From Marinobacter psychrophilus (GTDB lineage Bacteria > Pseudomonadota > Gammaproteobacteria > Pseudomonadales > Oleiphilaceae), in contig NZ_CP011494.1 in NCBI RefSeq assembly GCF_001043175.1, forward strand, positions 2,790,001 to 2,854,000: a stretch of 64,000 nucleotides of DNA, read 5' to 3'. Positions 9,797-19,182 of this stretch are shown in pieces. The position numbers were made by a program, and so were the translations under genes. Positions within the stretch are counted from its first letter, which is position 1. Every line of letters begins with the position of its first letter. Below the pieces are notes generated by a model. That model was not told the DNA's origin, did not search any database, and saw nothing but the letters and a program-made list of their open reading frames with translations.

Positions 9797-10837
9797 ATGA
9801 GTGACACCACCACCTACCCGTTAGTTGACAGCCCAATTGCACCCTCCATTGCGAATGGGATAGCAGAACAAGCACTGCCAGAAAACAACTGGGCAGAGCT
9901 GAGTGACCGGCTCATGCTGACAGTCAGCGGGGCTGGCACCGAGAAGTTTTTGCAAGGCCAGTTCAGCCAGAACGTGAGCGAAATCACCGCGGGTAAGTCC
10001 CTGCATGCAGCCGCCAGTAATCGCAAAGGCCGGGCATACGCCCTGGTGCGTATGGTGCGCCACGATGGCGACATTCTGATGGACTTTAGCCGCGAACTGG
10101 CGGATGCCACTGAGGCCGAGCTGCGCAAATATTTGATGCTGTTTCGCGGTACCACCATGACTCGCCTTGCTGCCAGCAAAATCATCGGCATCTTTGGCAG
10201 TGAACTGGCGCAGGCGGTGGCTGGTGAACAGGCCGCGCTCGTCAACGATCTGCGGCAACCCGGAGACACCCTGTTCACTGGGTACGGCCATCTGATTTTG
10301 CTGGAGCCCTCCATCGAAGGCCCCACACGCTATGAGCTCTGGTCAACAGATGGCGCCTTACCCGATGCACTAGAAACCAACAATCAATGCAGCCTGGCTA
10401 CTTGGCAAGCCGGACAAATTGCCGCCGGGGTACCATGGCTGACCAGCGCAACCGTTGGCGCCTACGTTCCACAGATGCTGAACTGGCAACATTTGGGAGG
10501 CGTCCACTTCAAAAAAGGCTGCTACACCGGCCAGGAAATTATTGCGCGCATGCACTTTCTCGGGCAGCTGAAAAAAAGCCTTTACCGGCTGGCCGTTACC
10601 GCCGATGCAGAACCGACCGTCGGCGACGCTATCAGCAATGGCGAACGCAACGTGGGCGAAGTGGTCAATATCTTGCAGACCGGGCCGCAGCAGTATCATT
10701 TACTGGCGGTCATTCGCCATAACGCCGCAAACGGCCCGCTGATACTAGCCGATAGCGGCGGCGCCAGCCTGCAACTGTGCCCGCTGACGTACGCCGTGCC
10801 GGAACGTGAACAACCACAAAATGTGGCAGATACATAA
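9797..10837 (+). CDS. ygfZ: Folate-binding protein YgfZ
   Basis: Tetrahydrofolate-binding protein of the GcvT-like family (346 aa) that supports assembly or repair of certain Fe-S enzymes. The diagnostic motif KGCYTGQEIIARMHFLG, with the conserved cysteine, lies at about residues 237-253, and LMLTVSGAGTEKFLQGQ near residue 40. ATG 9797 is preceded by CGGAGC; the frame is open to 9734, but that would overlap ygfX. It follows sdhE-ygfX on the same strand, consistent with a flavin/Fe-S enzyme maturation cluster. Confidence 0.93.
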   Translation: MSDTTTYPLVDSPIAPSIANGIAEQALPENNWAELSDRLMLTVSGAGTEKFLQGQFSQNVSEITAGKSLHAAASNRKGRAYALVRMVRHDGDILMDFSRELADATEAELRKYLMLFRGTTMTRLAASKIIGIFGSELAQAVAGEQAALVNDLRQPGDTLFTGYGHLILLEPSIEGPTRYELWSTDGALPDALETNNQCSLATWQAGQIAAGVPWLTSATVGAYVPQMLNWQHLGGVHFKKGCYTGQEIIARMHFLGQLKKSLYRLAVTADAEPTVGDAISNGERNVGEVVNILQTGPQQYHLLAVIRHNAANGPLILADSGGASLQLCPLTYAVPEREQPQNVADT

Positions 10838-10942
10838 CGTGACAAGCAAGCATCCCCGAATTTGCTGTAAACTCGGCCACGATGTGAATACCCATCGGGC
10901 CAAAGGCCCGTGCTTCACCGCTTAACCGGACGCGATCACCCT

Positions 10943-11770
10943 ATGTCGAACATCGCTGAAACGATCAAAAACGACCTGATTACCGCCATCAACCGCGACA
11001 AGCTGGTGCTGCCCACACTGCCCGAGGCTGCGCTTAAAGTTCGTGATATCGCACAGTCTGAGGACTCGGCAATCACAGACCTGGTCAAGGTGATCAGCAA
11101 CGATACAGCGTTGTCTGCGCGTCTTATTCGCGTTTGTAATAGCCCATTGTTCCGCGGTAATCGCCCAATCGAGAACCTCAGTATGGCGGTTAACCGTCTG
11201 GGCATGACTTACACCAGCAGCCTGGCCATGGGTCTGGCCATGGAGCAAATGTTTCAGGCCACCTCGGACATGATCGACAAACGCATGCGCGCGACATGGC
11301 AGGCCAGCATAGAGGTCGCTGGCATTTGTCACGTTCTGACCCAGAATTACACGCGTCTTAGGCCCGAACAGGCTACCTTGGCGGGCATGGTGCACTTGAT
11401 TGGTATGCTGCCGATACTGCGCTATATTGAAGACAATGACATCAAAATCAGCGGTATTGTGCTGGATGAAATCATCACTGAACTGCACCCGCAGATTGGT
11501 GCCACTATCCTCAAGCGCTGGGATTTTCCCGCCGACCTGCAGGATGTTCCGTTACTTTATAACCAGTTCGACCGCAGCCCTGCCAAGGCCGATTACAGCG
11601 ATCTGGTGATGATAGCCAATCTGCAGAGAGTTGCCGGAACCGATCACCCCTGGGCTCAGATGGACTGGACCACCATTAGCGCGTTCGAACGGCTTGGGCT
11701 TGATCCTGCAGGCAGTGACGATGAGAACCTGGACGCCCAGATGGCGGCCGCCATGGCAATGCTGCAGTAA
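10943..11770 (+). CDS. HDOD domain protein
   Basis: A 275-aa protein consisting almost wholly of an HDOD domain: LPTLPEAALKVRDIAQ, DTALSARLIRVCNSPLFRG and the helical TLAGMVHLIGMLPILRYIE. HDOD proteins are HD-fold relatives, often without phosphohydrolase metal ligands, that act in signal transduction, frequently with c-di-GMP or chemotaxis proteins. No second domain is visible. It stands alone after ygfZ. The start ATG 10943 gives MSNIAETIKNDLI; a weaker upstream frame opens at 10910. The specific role is unknown. Confidence 0.85.
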   Translation: MSNIAETIKNDLITAINRDKLVLPTLPEAALKVRDIAQSEDSAITDLVKVISNDTALSARLIRVCNSPLFRGNRPIENLSMAVNRLGMTYTSSLAMGLAMEQMFQATSDMIDKRMRATWQASIEVAGICHVLTQNYTRLRPEQATLAGMVHLIGMLPILRYIEDNDIKISGIVLDEIITELHPQIGATILKRWDFPADLQDVPLLYNQFDRSPAKADYSDLVMIANLQRVAGTDHPWAQMDWTTISAFERLGLDPAGSDDENLDAQMAAAMAMLQ

Positions 11771-11785
11771 CGAAAGCAGGAAAAG

Positions 11786-12508
11786 TCAACGCGGGGAACA
11801 GCAGGGGCGCTGGGGCAGCGCCCAGTCAATAGCGCCAAGACCCCTCTCATCCAGCCATCGATTGGCCTTGGAAAAATGTTGGCAACCAAAAAAGCCGCGA
11901 TAGGCGCTCAGAGGTGATGGATGCGGCGCTTTCAGCACCAAATGTTTTTGGTGATCAATACCGCGGCCCTTTTTATGGGCGTAACTGCCCCAAAGCATAA
12001 ACACCACCCCTTGGTCCTGCTCATTGACCGCTGCAATCACAGAATTAGTAAATTCTTCCCAGCCCATACCTTGGTGCGCACCAGCACGGCCCTGCTCGAC
12101 GGTTAAGACGCTGTTTAACAGCAACACGCCTTGGTCAGCCCAGGCCTGCAGACACCCGTGCGCTGACGGCTGTATGCCAAGGTCACTGCGAATTTCCTTA
12201 AACATATTAACCAGCGATGGCGGCGTACGGGTACCAGGCAACACCGAAAAGCTCAAACCGTGGGCCTGGCAAGGCCCGTGGTAGGGATCCTGCCCCAGAA
12301 TAACCACTTTCACCTGTTCCAACGGCGTACTGTTCAGCGCGTTAAATATCTGGCGCGCCGGTGGGTAAATGTTCTTACCCGCCGCTTCCTCCGCGGCTAA
12401 AAACTGCGCCAAAAACGCCATATACGGCTGCCGAAACTCGTCTGCCAGCCGTTCTGACCAACCGCGGCCTGGCAGCGGTTGCTGCGCCAACCCCTCTAAC
12501 GGCGCCAC
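11786..12508 (-). CDS. ung: Uracil-DNA glycosylase
   Basis: Base-excision repair enzyme (240 aa) that removes uracil from DNA. The water-activating motif is [12 protein letters not shown], with the catalytic Asp. The uracil-recognition region [26 protein letters not shown] and the DNA-intercalation motif [12 protein letters not shown] (HPSPLS) are both present, as is the C-terminal [11 protein letters not shown]. Its stop is 15 bases from the HDOD gene stop (convergent), and its start is three bases after lysS, so the two are probably co-transcribed. Confidence 0.96.
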   Translation of the reverse strand: MAPLEGLAQQPLPGRGWSERLADEFRQPYMAFLAQFLAAEEAAGKNIYPPARQIFNALNSTPLEQVKVVILGQDPYHGPCQAHGLSFSVLPGTRTPPSLVNMFKEIRSDLGIQPSAHGCLQAWADQGVLLLNSVLTVEQGRAGAHQGMGWEEFTNSVIAAVNEQDQGVVFMLWGSYAHKKGRGIDHQKHLVLKAPHPSPLSAYRGFFGCQHFSKANRWLDERGLGAIDWALPQRPCCSPR

Positions 12509-12511
12509 CGC

Positions 12512-14044
12512 CTAGCCTTCGCTCTTTTTGCTATCCGCTTTATGTTCCGGGCGCATGGCCGGAAACAGGATAACGTCGCGGATAGATGCGGAGTTGGTGA
12601 GCAGCATAGCCAGACGGTCGATACCAATGCCTTCGCCCGCGGTGGGCGGCATGCCGTATTCCAGCGCCATCACATAGTCTTCATCGTAGAACATGGCTTC
12701 GTCATCGCCGGCATCTTTTTCCGCCACTTGGGCGCGGAAACGCTCGGCCTGGTCTTCAGCGTCATTCAACTCGGAGAAGCCGTTGGCAATTTCACGGCCG
12801 CCGACAAAGAACTCGAAGCGCTCGGTGACAAACGGATTGCTGTCTTTGCAGCGGGCCAGCGGTGACACTTCTTTCGGGTATTCGGTAATGAACGTGGGCT
12901 GCATCAGGCGGTGCTCGGCGGTTTCCTCGAAAATCTCGATATGCACTTTGCCAAGGCCCCAGCTGTCTTTTATTTTAACGCCCAGGTCTTTCGCCATCTG
13001 CCGCGCAAAGGTTTCGTCCGCCAGTTGTTCGGAGCTGACGTTTTCGTTATAGCGCACAATAGCGTCAACGACGGTCAGCCGATCAAACGTTTTGCCAAAG
13101 TCGTACTCGATACGGGTTTCGTTACCGTCCACGTCAACCGCCGTATTGACGACTAGGCTGGAGCCCAAAACCTGCTCAGCGATGCTGCGCAGCATGTCTT
13201 CGGTCATATCCATCAGGTCGTTGTAGTCGGCGTAAGCCTGGTAGAACTCGACCATGGTAAATTCCGGGTTGTGACGGGTAGAAAGCCCTTCGTTGCGGAA
13301 GTTACGGTTAATTTCAAACACCCGCTCGAAACCGCCTACGACAAGGCGTTTTAGATACAGTTCCGGCGCGATGCGCAAGTACATGTCAATGCCCAGAGCG
13401 TTGTGGTGTGTCATAAACGGCCGCGCTGTGGCGCCGCCGGGGATCACCTGCAACATGGGCGTCTCAACTTCCATGAAGTCACGATCAGCGAAAAACTGGC
13501 GCATGGCGGTAATGATTTTCGAGCGTGCCAGAAACACCCGGCGACTGTCTTCGTTGACCATCAAATCTACATAGCGATGGCGATAGCGGGACTCGGTATC
13601 GGTCAGGCCTTTGTGCTTTTCCGGCAGCGGTCGCAGAGATTTTGTCAGCAGCCGGTAATCGTCCATGATGACGTAAAGATCACCCTTGCCCGAGCGCGCC
13701 AATATTCCGCGAACCCCGATAATGTCTCCTAAATCCCAGTGCTTTGTCGCCTTTTGCACATCTTTTGTGGCGTACACCTGAATTCGGCCAGTCACGTCCT
13801 GAACCACCTTGAACGCCTTGCGATCCAGCATCATGCGGCCGGCTATGGCCACCGGGATCGCCATGTCTTCCAACTGCTGCTTGCTATAGTCCGCGTACTT
13901 TTCCAGCAGTTCGGCAGCGGTACTGTCGCGGCGGAAATCGTTGGGAAACGCATTGCCCTGCTCGCGAATATCCGCCAGTTTAGCGCGGCGCTCGGCAATC
14001 AGCTTGTTGTCATCGGGCTGGGCATTGTGCATCTGTTCAGTCAT
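12512..14044 (-). CDS. lysS: Lysyl-tRNA synthetase, class II
   Basis: Class II aminoacyl-tRNA synthetase (510 aa) charging tRNA-Lys. The N-terminal OB-fold includes [25 protein letters not shown]. Motif 1 is near [19 protein letters not shown]; motif 2 is [22 protein letters not shown]; motif 3 is [26 protein letters not shown]. Length and motifs match bacterial LysS. It sits between prfB (57 bp upstream) and ung; the prfB-lysS pairing is common in gammaproteobacteria. Confidence 0.97.
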   Translation of the reverse strand: MTEQMHNAQPDDNKLIAERRAKLADIREQGNAFPNDFRRDSTAAELLEKYADYSKQQLEDMAIPVAIAGRMMLDRKAFKVVQDVTGRIQVYATKDVQKATKHWDLGDIIGVRGILARSGKGDLYVIMDDYRLLTKSLRPLPEKHKGLTDTESRYRHRYVDLMVNEDSRRVFLARSKIITAMRQFFADRDFMEVETPMLQVIPGGATARPFMTHHNALGIDMYLRIAPELYLKRLVVGGFERVFEINRNFRNEGLSTRHNPEFTMVEFYQAYADYNDLMDMTEDMLRSIAEQVLGSSLVVNTAVDVDGNETRIEYDFGKTFDRLTVVDAIVRYNENVSSEQLADETFARQMAKDLGVKIKDSWGLGKVHIEIFEETAEHRLMQPTFITEYPKEVSPLARCKDSNPFVTERFEFFVGGREIANGFSELNDAEDQAERFRAQVAEKDAGDDEAMFYDEDYVMALEYGMPPTAGEGIGIDRLAMLLTNSASIRDVILFPAMRPEHKADSKKSEG

Positions 14045-14101
14045 TTTGGCTCACTGGGAATAAGAATCGGGTTAATCCGGATCAAAGGGAGGGGCGCTGG
14101 A

Positions 14102-15197
14102 TCACAGCGCCATTTTCAGGCTGGCTTCAATAAACTTGTCGATATCGCCATCAAGTACCGACTGGGTATTGCTGGTTTCTACCTTGGTACGCAAATCTTT
14201 GACACGGCTGTCATCCAGCACGTAAGAGCGGATCTGGCTGCCCCAGCCGATGTCGGACTTGGAGTCTTCCAGCTTTTGTTTCTCGGCGTTACGGGCCTGC
14301 ATTTCGTGTTCGAACAACTTGGCTTTCAGCTGTTTCATCGCCTGATCTTTGTTCTGATGCTGGCTACGACCGGCTTGACAGGCTACAACAATGCCAGTTG
14401 GGTTGTGGGTCAGACGCACGGCCGACTCGGTGCGGTTAACGTGCTGGCCACCAGCACCAGAAGCACGATACACATCAACCCGCAGATCCGCCGGATTGAT
14501 TTCAATAACAATGCTGTCGTCTACCTCAGGTGCCACAAACACCGATGAAAACGAGGTGTGGCGGCGGTTACCGGAATCAAACGGCGACTTGCGGACTAAA
14601 CGATGCACGCCGGTTTCGGTGCGCAACCAGCCAAAAGCGTAATCGCCTTGAATGTGAAGCGTAGCGCTCTTGATGCCCGCCACTTCGCCTTCCTGCAACT
14701 CGACAATCTCGGCCTTAAAGCCACGACGCTCGGCCCAGCGCAGATACATGCGCAACAGCATATTTCCCCAGTCTTGGGCTTCGGTGCCGCCAGAGCCGGC
14801 CTGAATGTCCAGATAGGCATTGTTGGGGTCCATTTCGCCGGAAAACATGCGACGGAACTCAAGCTTTGCCAGATTTGCATCAAGCTCTGCAAGATCATTC
14901 TCGATATCGGCAACTGTGGCTTCGTCGTCTTCTTCAACGGCCATCTCAAGCAGGCCTTCGGCGTCGGTCAGGCCGCTGGTCAGTCGATCAATGGTGGACA
15001 CGATCAGCTCCAGATCGGAGCGCTCTTTACCCAGAGCTTGCGCCCGCTCGGGATCTTCCCAAACGCTGGGCATTTCCAGTTCGCGCTCTACTTCGGTCAG
15101 ACGTTCGCTGCGCTGGTCGTAGTCAAAGATACCCCCTGAGCGCTTCAGTGCGCTCACGCAGTTCTTTGATCTTCATAACAATGGGATTAATTTCCAT
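14102..15197 (-). CDS. prfB: Peptide chain release factor 2 (programmed +1 frameshift)
   Basis: Release factor recognising UAA and UGA, 364 aa when the two segments are joined: 15197-15126 and 15124-14102. The first segment encodes 24 residues beginning [13 protein letters not shown] and ends at an in-frame TGA (15125-15123). A +1 shift continues as [10 protein letters not shown]. The stop-recognition tripeptide SPF (in [11 protein letters not shown]) and the catalytic [12 protein letters not shown] (GGQ) are present. Reading only the downstream frame from 15157 would give a false N-terminus. Regulation is autogenous: low RF2 favours the shift. Confidence 0.96.
15122..15137 (-). promoter_or_regulatory. 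prfB +1 frameshifting site
   Basis: The minus-strand sequence AGGGGGTATCTTTGAC is the classical RF2 recoding signal: an internal Shine-Dalgarno (AGGGGG), then the slippery CTT codon followed by TGA C. It is identical to my recollection of the E. coli site. Confidence 0.97.
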
Positions 15198-15270
15198 GAA
15201 ATGCGGACTCGCTCTGGCAAGTGATGGTTAAAACAAGGGCCTGATTCTACCGGAAATCCGCCGTTAAATC

Positions 15271-15308
15271 AGCCGCTACGAAGCCACACACAGCGGGCTT
15301 TTTTTTGC
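15271..15308 (+). terminator. Rightward intrinsic terminator-like hairpin
   Basis: AGCCGCT pairs with AGCGGGCT (one bulged G) across a short loop and is followed by eight T on the plus strand. The hairpin lies between the divergent prfB and TPR genes, where no annotated plus-strand transcript would end. It could terminate a short leader or unannotated transcript, or be fortuitous. The rest of the 15198-15468 spacer should hold both promoters; I see nothing else in it. Confidence 0.45.
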
Positions 15309-15468
15309 GGTTGGGACACACTCTTCTGCCTGACCCACTAATTCAGCACGAAATTGGCAAAGGTTTCTCAAAACTGGCACAAGTTTCGCTAGCTATCCAT
15401 CAACACACGATTAAATGCCGGCATAACTGCAGGGTTTTGCCGCTTCTTATGCGAACACGAGGTGCCCC

Positions 15469-17469
15469 ATGCACGCACAGTCCGAAGCCCGTCACAATCC
15501 CGATCACCAAACCGAAACAGCCCGGCTGCTACTGCTGGCCAATGAGACTTATGGCCGCTCTAACCAAAGCGACACGGCCTACGCTCAGCGCGTGGCCGCG
15601 CGTATCGAATGCCGCGAACAGCTGCAAAGCCTGTTAATGCGAGCACCCGAAAATGCTCAGGCGCAAGGTTTGATGGGCAGAGTGGAGATGGACGATGGCA
15701 ACCTGCAAAAAGCCCGCAACTTGTTCGACAACAGCCTGAAACTGCAGCCCAACCAAGCACAGCAATACATTAACCTGGGTTACTGGGCGCTGAGAGTTGA
15801 GCGCCCGGCTCAGGCCGAGCAGTATTTTTCCCAAGCGTTGCAGCACGAGCGGCAATCTGCTTCCGCATTTGGTGGCATAGCCCATGCAAAACGGCTTCAA
15901 AATCAATTTGATGTTGCCTATCTACATTACCGCTCGCTGATCCGCAGCGGCCACGCCAACACGAGGGTTTACAGTGCAATGCTGGAGTGTGCCAGCCACC
16001 TTAGCGTTCATAACGCTGATCCGCTGCTGCGTGCAGACGCCATAACCTTGCTCAACCAGAGCCACTTGGCGCACCAGAAAATCGGACGCTTTGTGTGCGA
16101 GATTCTACGCCAGCACTATTCACCAGACACATCCGGCACTATGGATGAACTGGCCGTTGCAGCCAGCGACGAGCTCCTGCTTCTGGCGCTGAATCAGATT
16201 ATCCTGCCGGATCCGGCTGTGGAATCACTGATTACGTCATTGAGGCACCAGCTGGTACAGCACATTGCCCGCAACGGCGAGCTAGAGGACGACCTGCAAC
16301 AGCTCGCGCTCGGGCTAGGTTGCTACGCGGAACGAACCGGTTACGCGCTGGCCACCCAAGATGATGAACAGCAATTGGCAGCGACCATAAACATCAACCT
16401 GCGAGCACAATTCAATCAGGGAGACGGCCCGGCGGCTCTGGCTGGATCGGTCATTATCAGCGCGCTTTATGGCGCTCTGTTCCACCAGGATTTTGCCGCC
16501 GCGCTGGGCCACTGGAATCTGGTGGATTGGCCGCTGGCAATGCAACCACTGATGGCAGCAAGTTATTACGACCGTGCGTGGGAAGAGGCCGTGAAACAGA
16601 ATTTTGCAGAGAAAGCGGGGGAACTGCACCTGGATCGCGACGACACGCCCCAGGCCTGGCCGGCATGGGCAGAGCTCAACAACAACACTGAAACCAGCCT
16701 CCGAGCGCTGATGGCTAACGAATTAAGCCTGCCGGTCGAGCAGCTGCCAGCTACATTGCGGTTGATGGTGTGCGGCTGCCAGAGCGGCCAGCGAGCGTTA
16801 GAATTGGCGCGTTATTTAAGCGATGTGGAAGTCATCGCGGTGGACGAATCTCTGGCAAATGTAGCCCGCGGAAGCGCCATGGCCGAGGCGACAAATATTG
16901 ATAATATTGTGTTCTGGCCATGGTCATTGGCGCAACGCTTCATTGCCGACGGCCACCAGGTGCACTGGGTTGAAATAGGCCGTTTGCCCTCTCCAGCAAT
17001 GGCCGACCTATCGCTGGCAAACTTGGTAGACCAAGTTACCGCCTCTGGCGCAGTCATCCATCTGCACACCGATATGGCCGAGCAAACTCGTGGTGACAAG
17101 CAGATACGCCGGCTTATCAGCGAGCACAATTTGGAGCCCCGCCGTAATACGTTGCAAAAACTGCGGCACATGGTACTTAATAATCGCTCAGGTGACGTAT
17201 GGCAGAGCCTGCTGCAAGATGAAAATTTCTACAGCCTAGGCGGTTGTCACGACCGCTGGTTCCGGCCACAGAGCGAGCAGCAACTGAAATCTGTGCTGGC
17301 CATGGTCAGTAACGAAGTGCAGTGGAAGCTAGTCAAAGCCCGCGACGAAGACGGTCACAGCCTGGCCACCGGCCCGGTGCAGCAGCAAATTCGCGAGGAA
17401 GCTTTAGGCAGCCACGTTCAAAGTCTGCTGGGCCAACAACTGAGTGTGTATTTTCAGCGTCGGCGCTGA
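15469..17469 (+). CDS. TPR protein with methyltransferase-like domain
   Basis: A 666-aa cytoplasmic protein (no signal peptide or membrane segment). Tetratricopeptide-like helices occupy about residues 50-170 (for example AQGLMGRVEMDDGNLQKARNLFDNSLKLQPN and INLGYWALRVERPAQAEQYFSQAL). The C-terminal third has a Rossmann-like motif, LRLMVCGCQSGQRALELARYLSDVEVIAVDESLANVARG. This resembles SAM-methyltransferase motif I (xxGCGxG) followed by an acidic residue ending strand 2. The motif is degenerate (GCQSG), so enzymatic activity is doubtful. It stands alone and ends at a strong hairpin. I do not recognise a named family. Confidence 0.7.
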   Translation: MHAQSEARHNPDHQTETARLLLLANETYGRSNQSDTAYAQRVAARIECREQLQSLLMRAPENAQAQGLMGRVEMDDGNLQKARNLFDNSLKLQPNQAQQYINLGYWALRVERPAQAEQYFSQALQHERQSASAFGGIAHAKRLQNQFDVAYLHYRSLIRSGHANTRVYSAMLECASHLSVHNADPLLRADAITLLNQSHLAHQKIGRFVCEILRQHYSPDTSGTMDELAVAASDELLLLALNQIILPDPAVESLITSLRHQLVQHIARNGELEDDLQQLALGLGCYAERTGYALATQDDEQQLAATININLRAQFNQGDGPAALAGSVIISALYGALFHQDFAAALGHWNLVDWPLAMQPLMAASYYDRAWEEAVKQNFAEKAGELHLDRDDTPQAWPAWAELNNNTETSLRALMANELSLPVEQLPATLRLMVCGCQSGQRALELARYLSDVEVIAVDESLANVARGSAMAEATNIDNIVFWPWSLAQRFIADGHQVHWVEIGRLPSPAMADLSLANLVDQVTASGAVIHLHTDMAEQTRGDKQIRRLISEHNLEPRRNTLQKLRHMVLNNRSGDVWQSLLQDENFYSLGGCHDRWFRPQSEQQLKSVLAMVSNEVQWKLVKARDEDGHSLATGPVQQQIREEALGSHVQSLLGQQLSVYFQRRR

Positions 17470-17504
17470 TTGCGACAACGTTGACTATCGCGAATCATGA
17501 AAAC

Positions 17505-17529
17505 ACAACGGGCCTCAACGGCCCGTTGT
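17505..17529. terminator. Bidirectional terminator, TPR gene / sbcB
   Basis: A perfect 10-bp inverted repeat (ACAACGGGCC, loop TCAAC, GGCCCGTTGT) lies between the convergent TPR gene and sbcB. The flanking T tracts are short, so termination efficiency is uncertain. Confidence 0.65.
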
Positions 17530-17538
17530 TCGTTAGCT

Positions 17539-18987
17539 CTACAAATAAGGGGAAATAGCTTCACCATACAGGTGCAATTCTTCGAGAATGTGCAGCTGTT
17601 GCCGAGTTACATCTGGCTTAGCCATCAGGCGCTGGAGTTCCGCGCCATATTCGGCAAGCGACAACCAACCTTTCGCTGGCTGGGTCAATCTTTGCTCGCG
17701 AAACTGCTCCCAACGCTCCATTTCATCAGCGCTCAAGGTATCCGGGTAATTGCGAGCACGATAACGAAATAGCATTTCGGCCAAGCGTTGGTCGGTAAAC
17801 TGGAATTCGCTTTCCGCAAGCTGCTGCGGCGTTATGGCCAGCGCCCGATCCATTTGCGAACGGTCACTCGGACTGAAAAAGCCGCCAGCGTATATCTGCT
17901 CGTCTGGATCCGTCAGCTTGTTATCGTGATCACGTTCGAAGGCAGCAGCCACACGCTGCCCAAAATCTGGCCCTGCCTGACGCAGAATGGCCAGATGGCG
18001 ACGCATTTGCTCACCATCCAGGTTCAGCTGCTGCAAACGTTCCGGCGAGAGCCCTGCCAGCATAGTCGCCGGCGCCAATACCGGGCACTTATTCAGCTGA
18101 ATTGCCTTTAGCGGGAATCGGCGAACACCTTCCGGTAACGCGGATTGAGCGGTAAAAACCCGCTCGCGAATCTGCTCAACGCTGGCGTTAATCAGTTCAT
18201 CAGGATTTTCACGCAAGTCATAAACAATCACTTGGTTTTTGTTGCTGGCGTGTTCGGCAACTGGCGCTATCAGCGCGCAACTGCCCTGGCTGGCCGGGTA
18301 CTTTCCGGACACGTGAAAAACCGGCTTTCGTGTGGAGGTATCCAGCATTTTACGGGCCGCCTGCTTGGATTTGTTGGCCAGCGCAAATTCAAACAATCGG
18401 GGTTGACGCTCCTTGATCAGTCGCGCCAGCGCAAGCGTCGCAGTTACATCAGACATGGCATCGTGGGCTTGGCCATGTTCAAGGCCATTGGCTCGGGCCA
18501 AATCCTCTAGGCGAAAGCTCGGGCTACCATCGGGCTTTAGCGGCCATTCTATGCCGTCTGGGCGCAGCGTATGTGCCAAGCGCACCACATCAATCAGGTC
18601 CCACCGCGAATTACCATTTTGCCATTCCCGGCCGTAGGGGTCGAGCAGGTTGCGATACAGGGTATTGCGGGTTACTTCATCATCAAAGCGCAAACTGTTA
18701 TAGCCGACCACGCAGGTGCCTGGCTGACTGAAGGTGCTGTTGATCATGGTAATAAATTCGGCCTCGGGATAGCCTTCCTGCGTGGCTTGCTGCGGCGTTA
18801 TCCCGGTAATCAGACAGGCTTCAGGGGCCGGCAGATAATCATCAGCGGGCCTGCAGAAGATCACCAAAGGCTCTTCAATAATATTGAGCTCGCTATCAGT
18901 CCGCACACCTGCGAACTGACAGGGCCTGTCGTGCAATGGGTCAACACCGAAGGTTTCGTAATCGTGCCAGTAAAATGTGGGGATCAA
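17539..18987 (-). CDS. sbcB: Exodeoxyribonuclease I
   Basis: 3'-5' single-strand DNA exonuclease of recombination and mismatch repair, about 482 aa. The DEDD exonuclease domain begins TFYWHDYETFGVDPLHDRPCQFAGVRTDSE. Other conserved blocks are VVGYNSLRFDDEVTRNTLYRN, WDLIDVVRLAHTLRPDGIEWP, EHGQAHDAMSDVTAT and the ExoI C-domain LLFRYRARNYPDTLS. I chose TTG 18987 because AGGAG lies nine bases upstream (19001-18997) and the protein then starts just before the WHDYETFG motif, as in relatives. The frame is open to ATG 19074, whose extra residues look non-native. Confidence 0.93.
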   Translation of the reverse strand: MIPTFYWHDYETFGVDPLHDRPCQFAGVRTDSELNIIEEPLVIFCRPADDYLPAPEACLITGITPQQATQEGYPEAEFITMINSTFSQPGTCVVGYNSLRFDDEVTRNTLYRNLLDPYGREWQNGNSRWDLIDVVRLAHTLRPDGIEWPLKPDGSPSFRLEDLARANGLEHGQAHDAMSDVTATLALARLIKERQPRLFEFALANKSKQAARKMLDTSTRKPVFHVSGKYPASQGSCALIAPVAEHASNKNQVIVYDLRENPDELINASVEQIRERVFTAQSALPEGVRRFPLKAIQLNKCPVLAPATMLAGLSPERLQQLNLDGEQMRRHLAILRQAGPDFGQRVAAAFERDHDNKLTDPDEQIYAGGFFSPSDRSQMDRALAITPQQLAESEFQFTDQRLAEMLFRYRARNYPDTLSADEMERWEQFREQRLTQPAKGWLSLAEYGAELQRLMAKPDVTRQQLHILEELHLYGEAISPYL

Positions 18988-19182
18988 AACCGCAAGCTCC
19001 TGCAAATAATACGGCGCTGGTTCTGACAGAAAATACTGCCAACGCCCGGTTGTAGCCGGCATACACAGAAGCACCGGCCATTTATATGTATACGGATCTC
19101 ATGTAATTAACGTAGCACCAATGTACACACGAGGCTTCACTGTTATAGTACCCGAACACTTCTATTTTGCCTGGGTTTACAT

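Noticed and set aside
13739-14548. Plus-strand 269-codon open frame
   Set aside because: It is antisense to the 5' part of lysS and the 3' part of prfB, both unambiguous.
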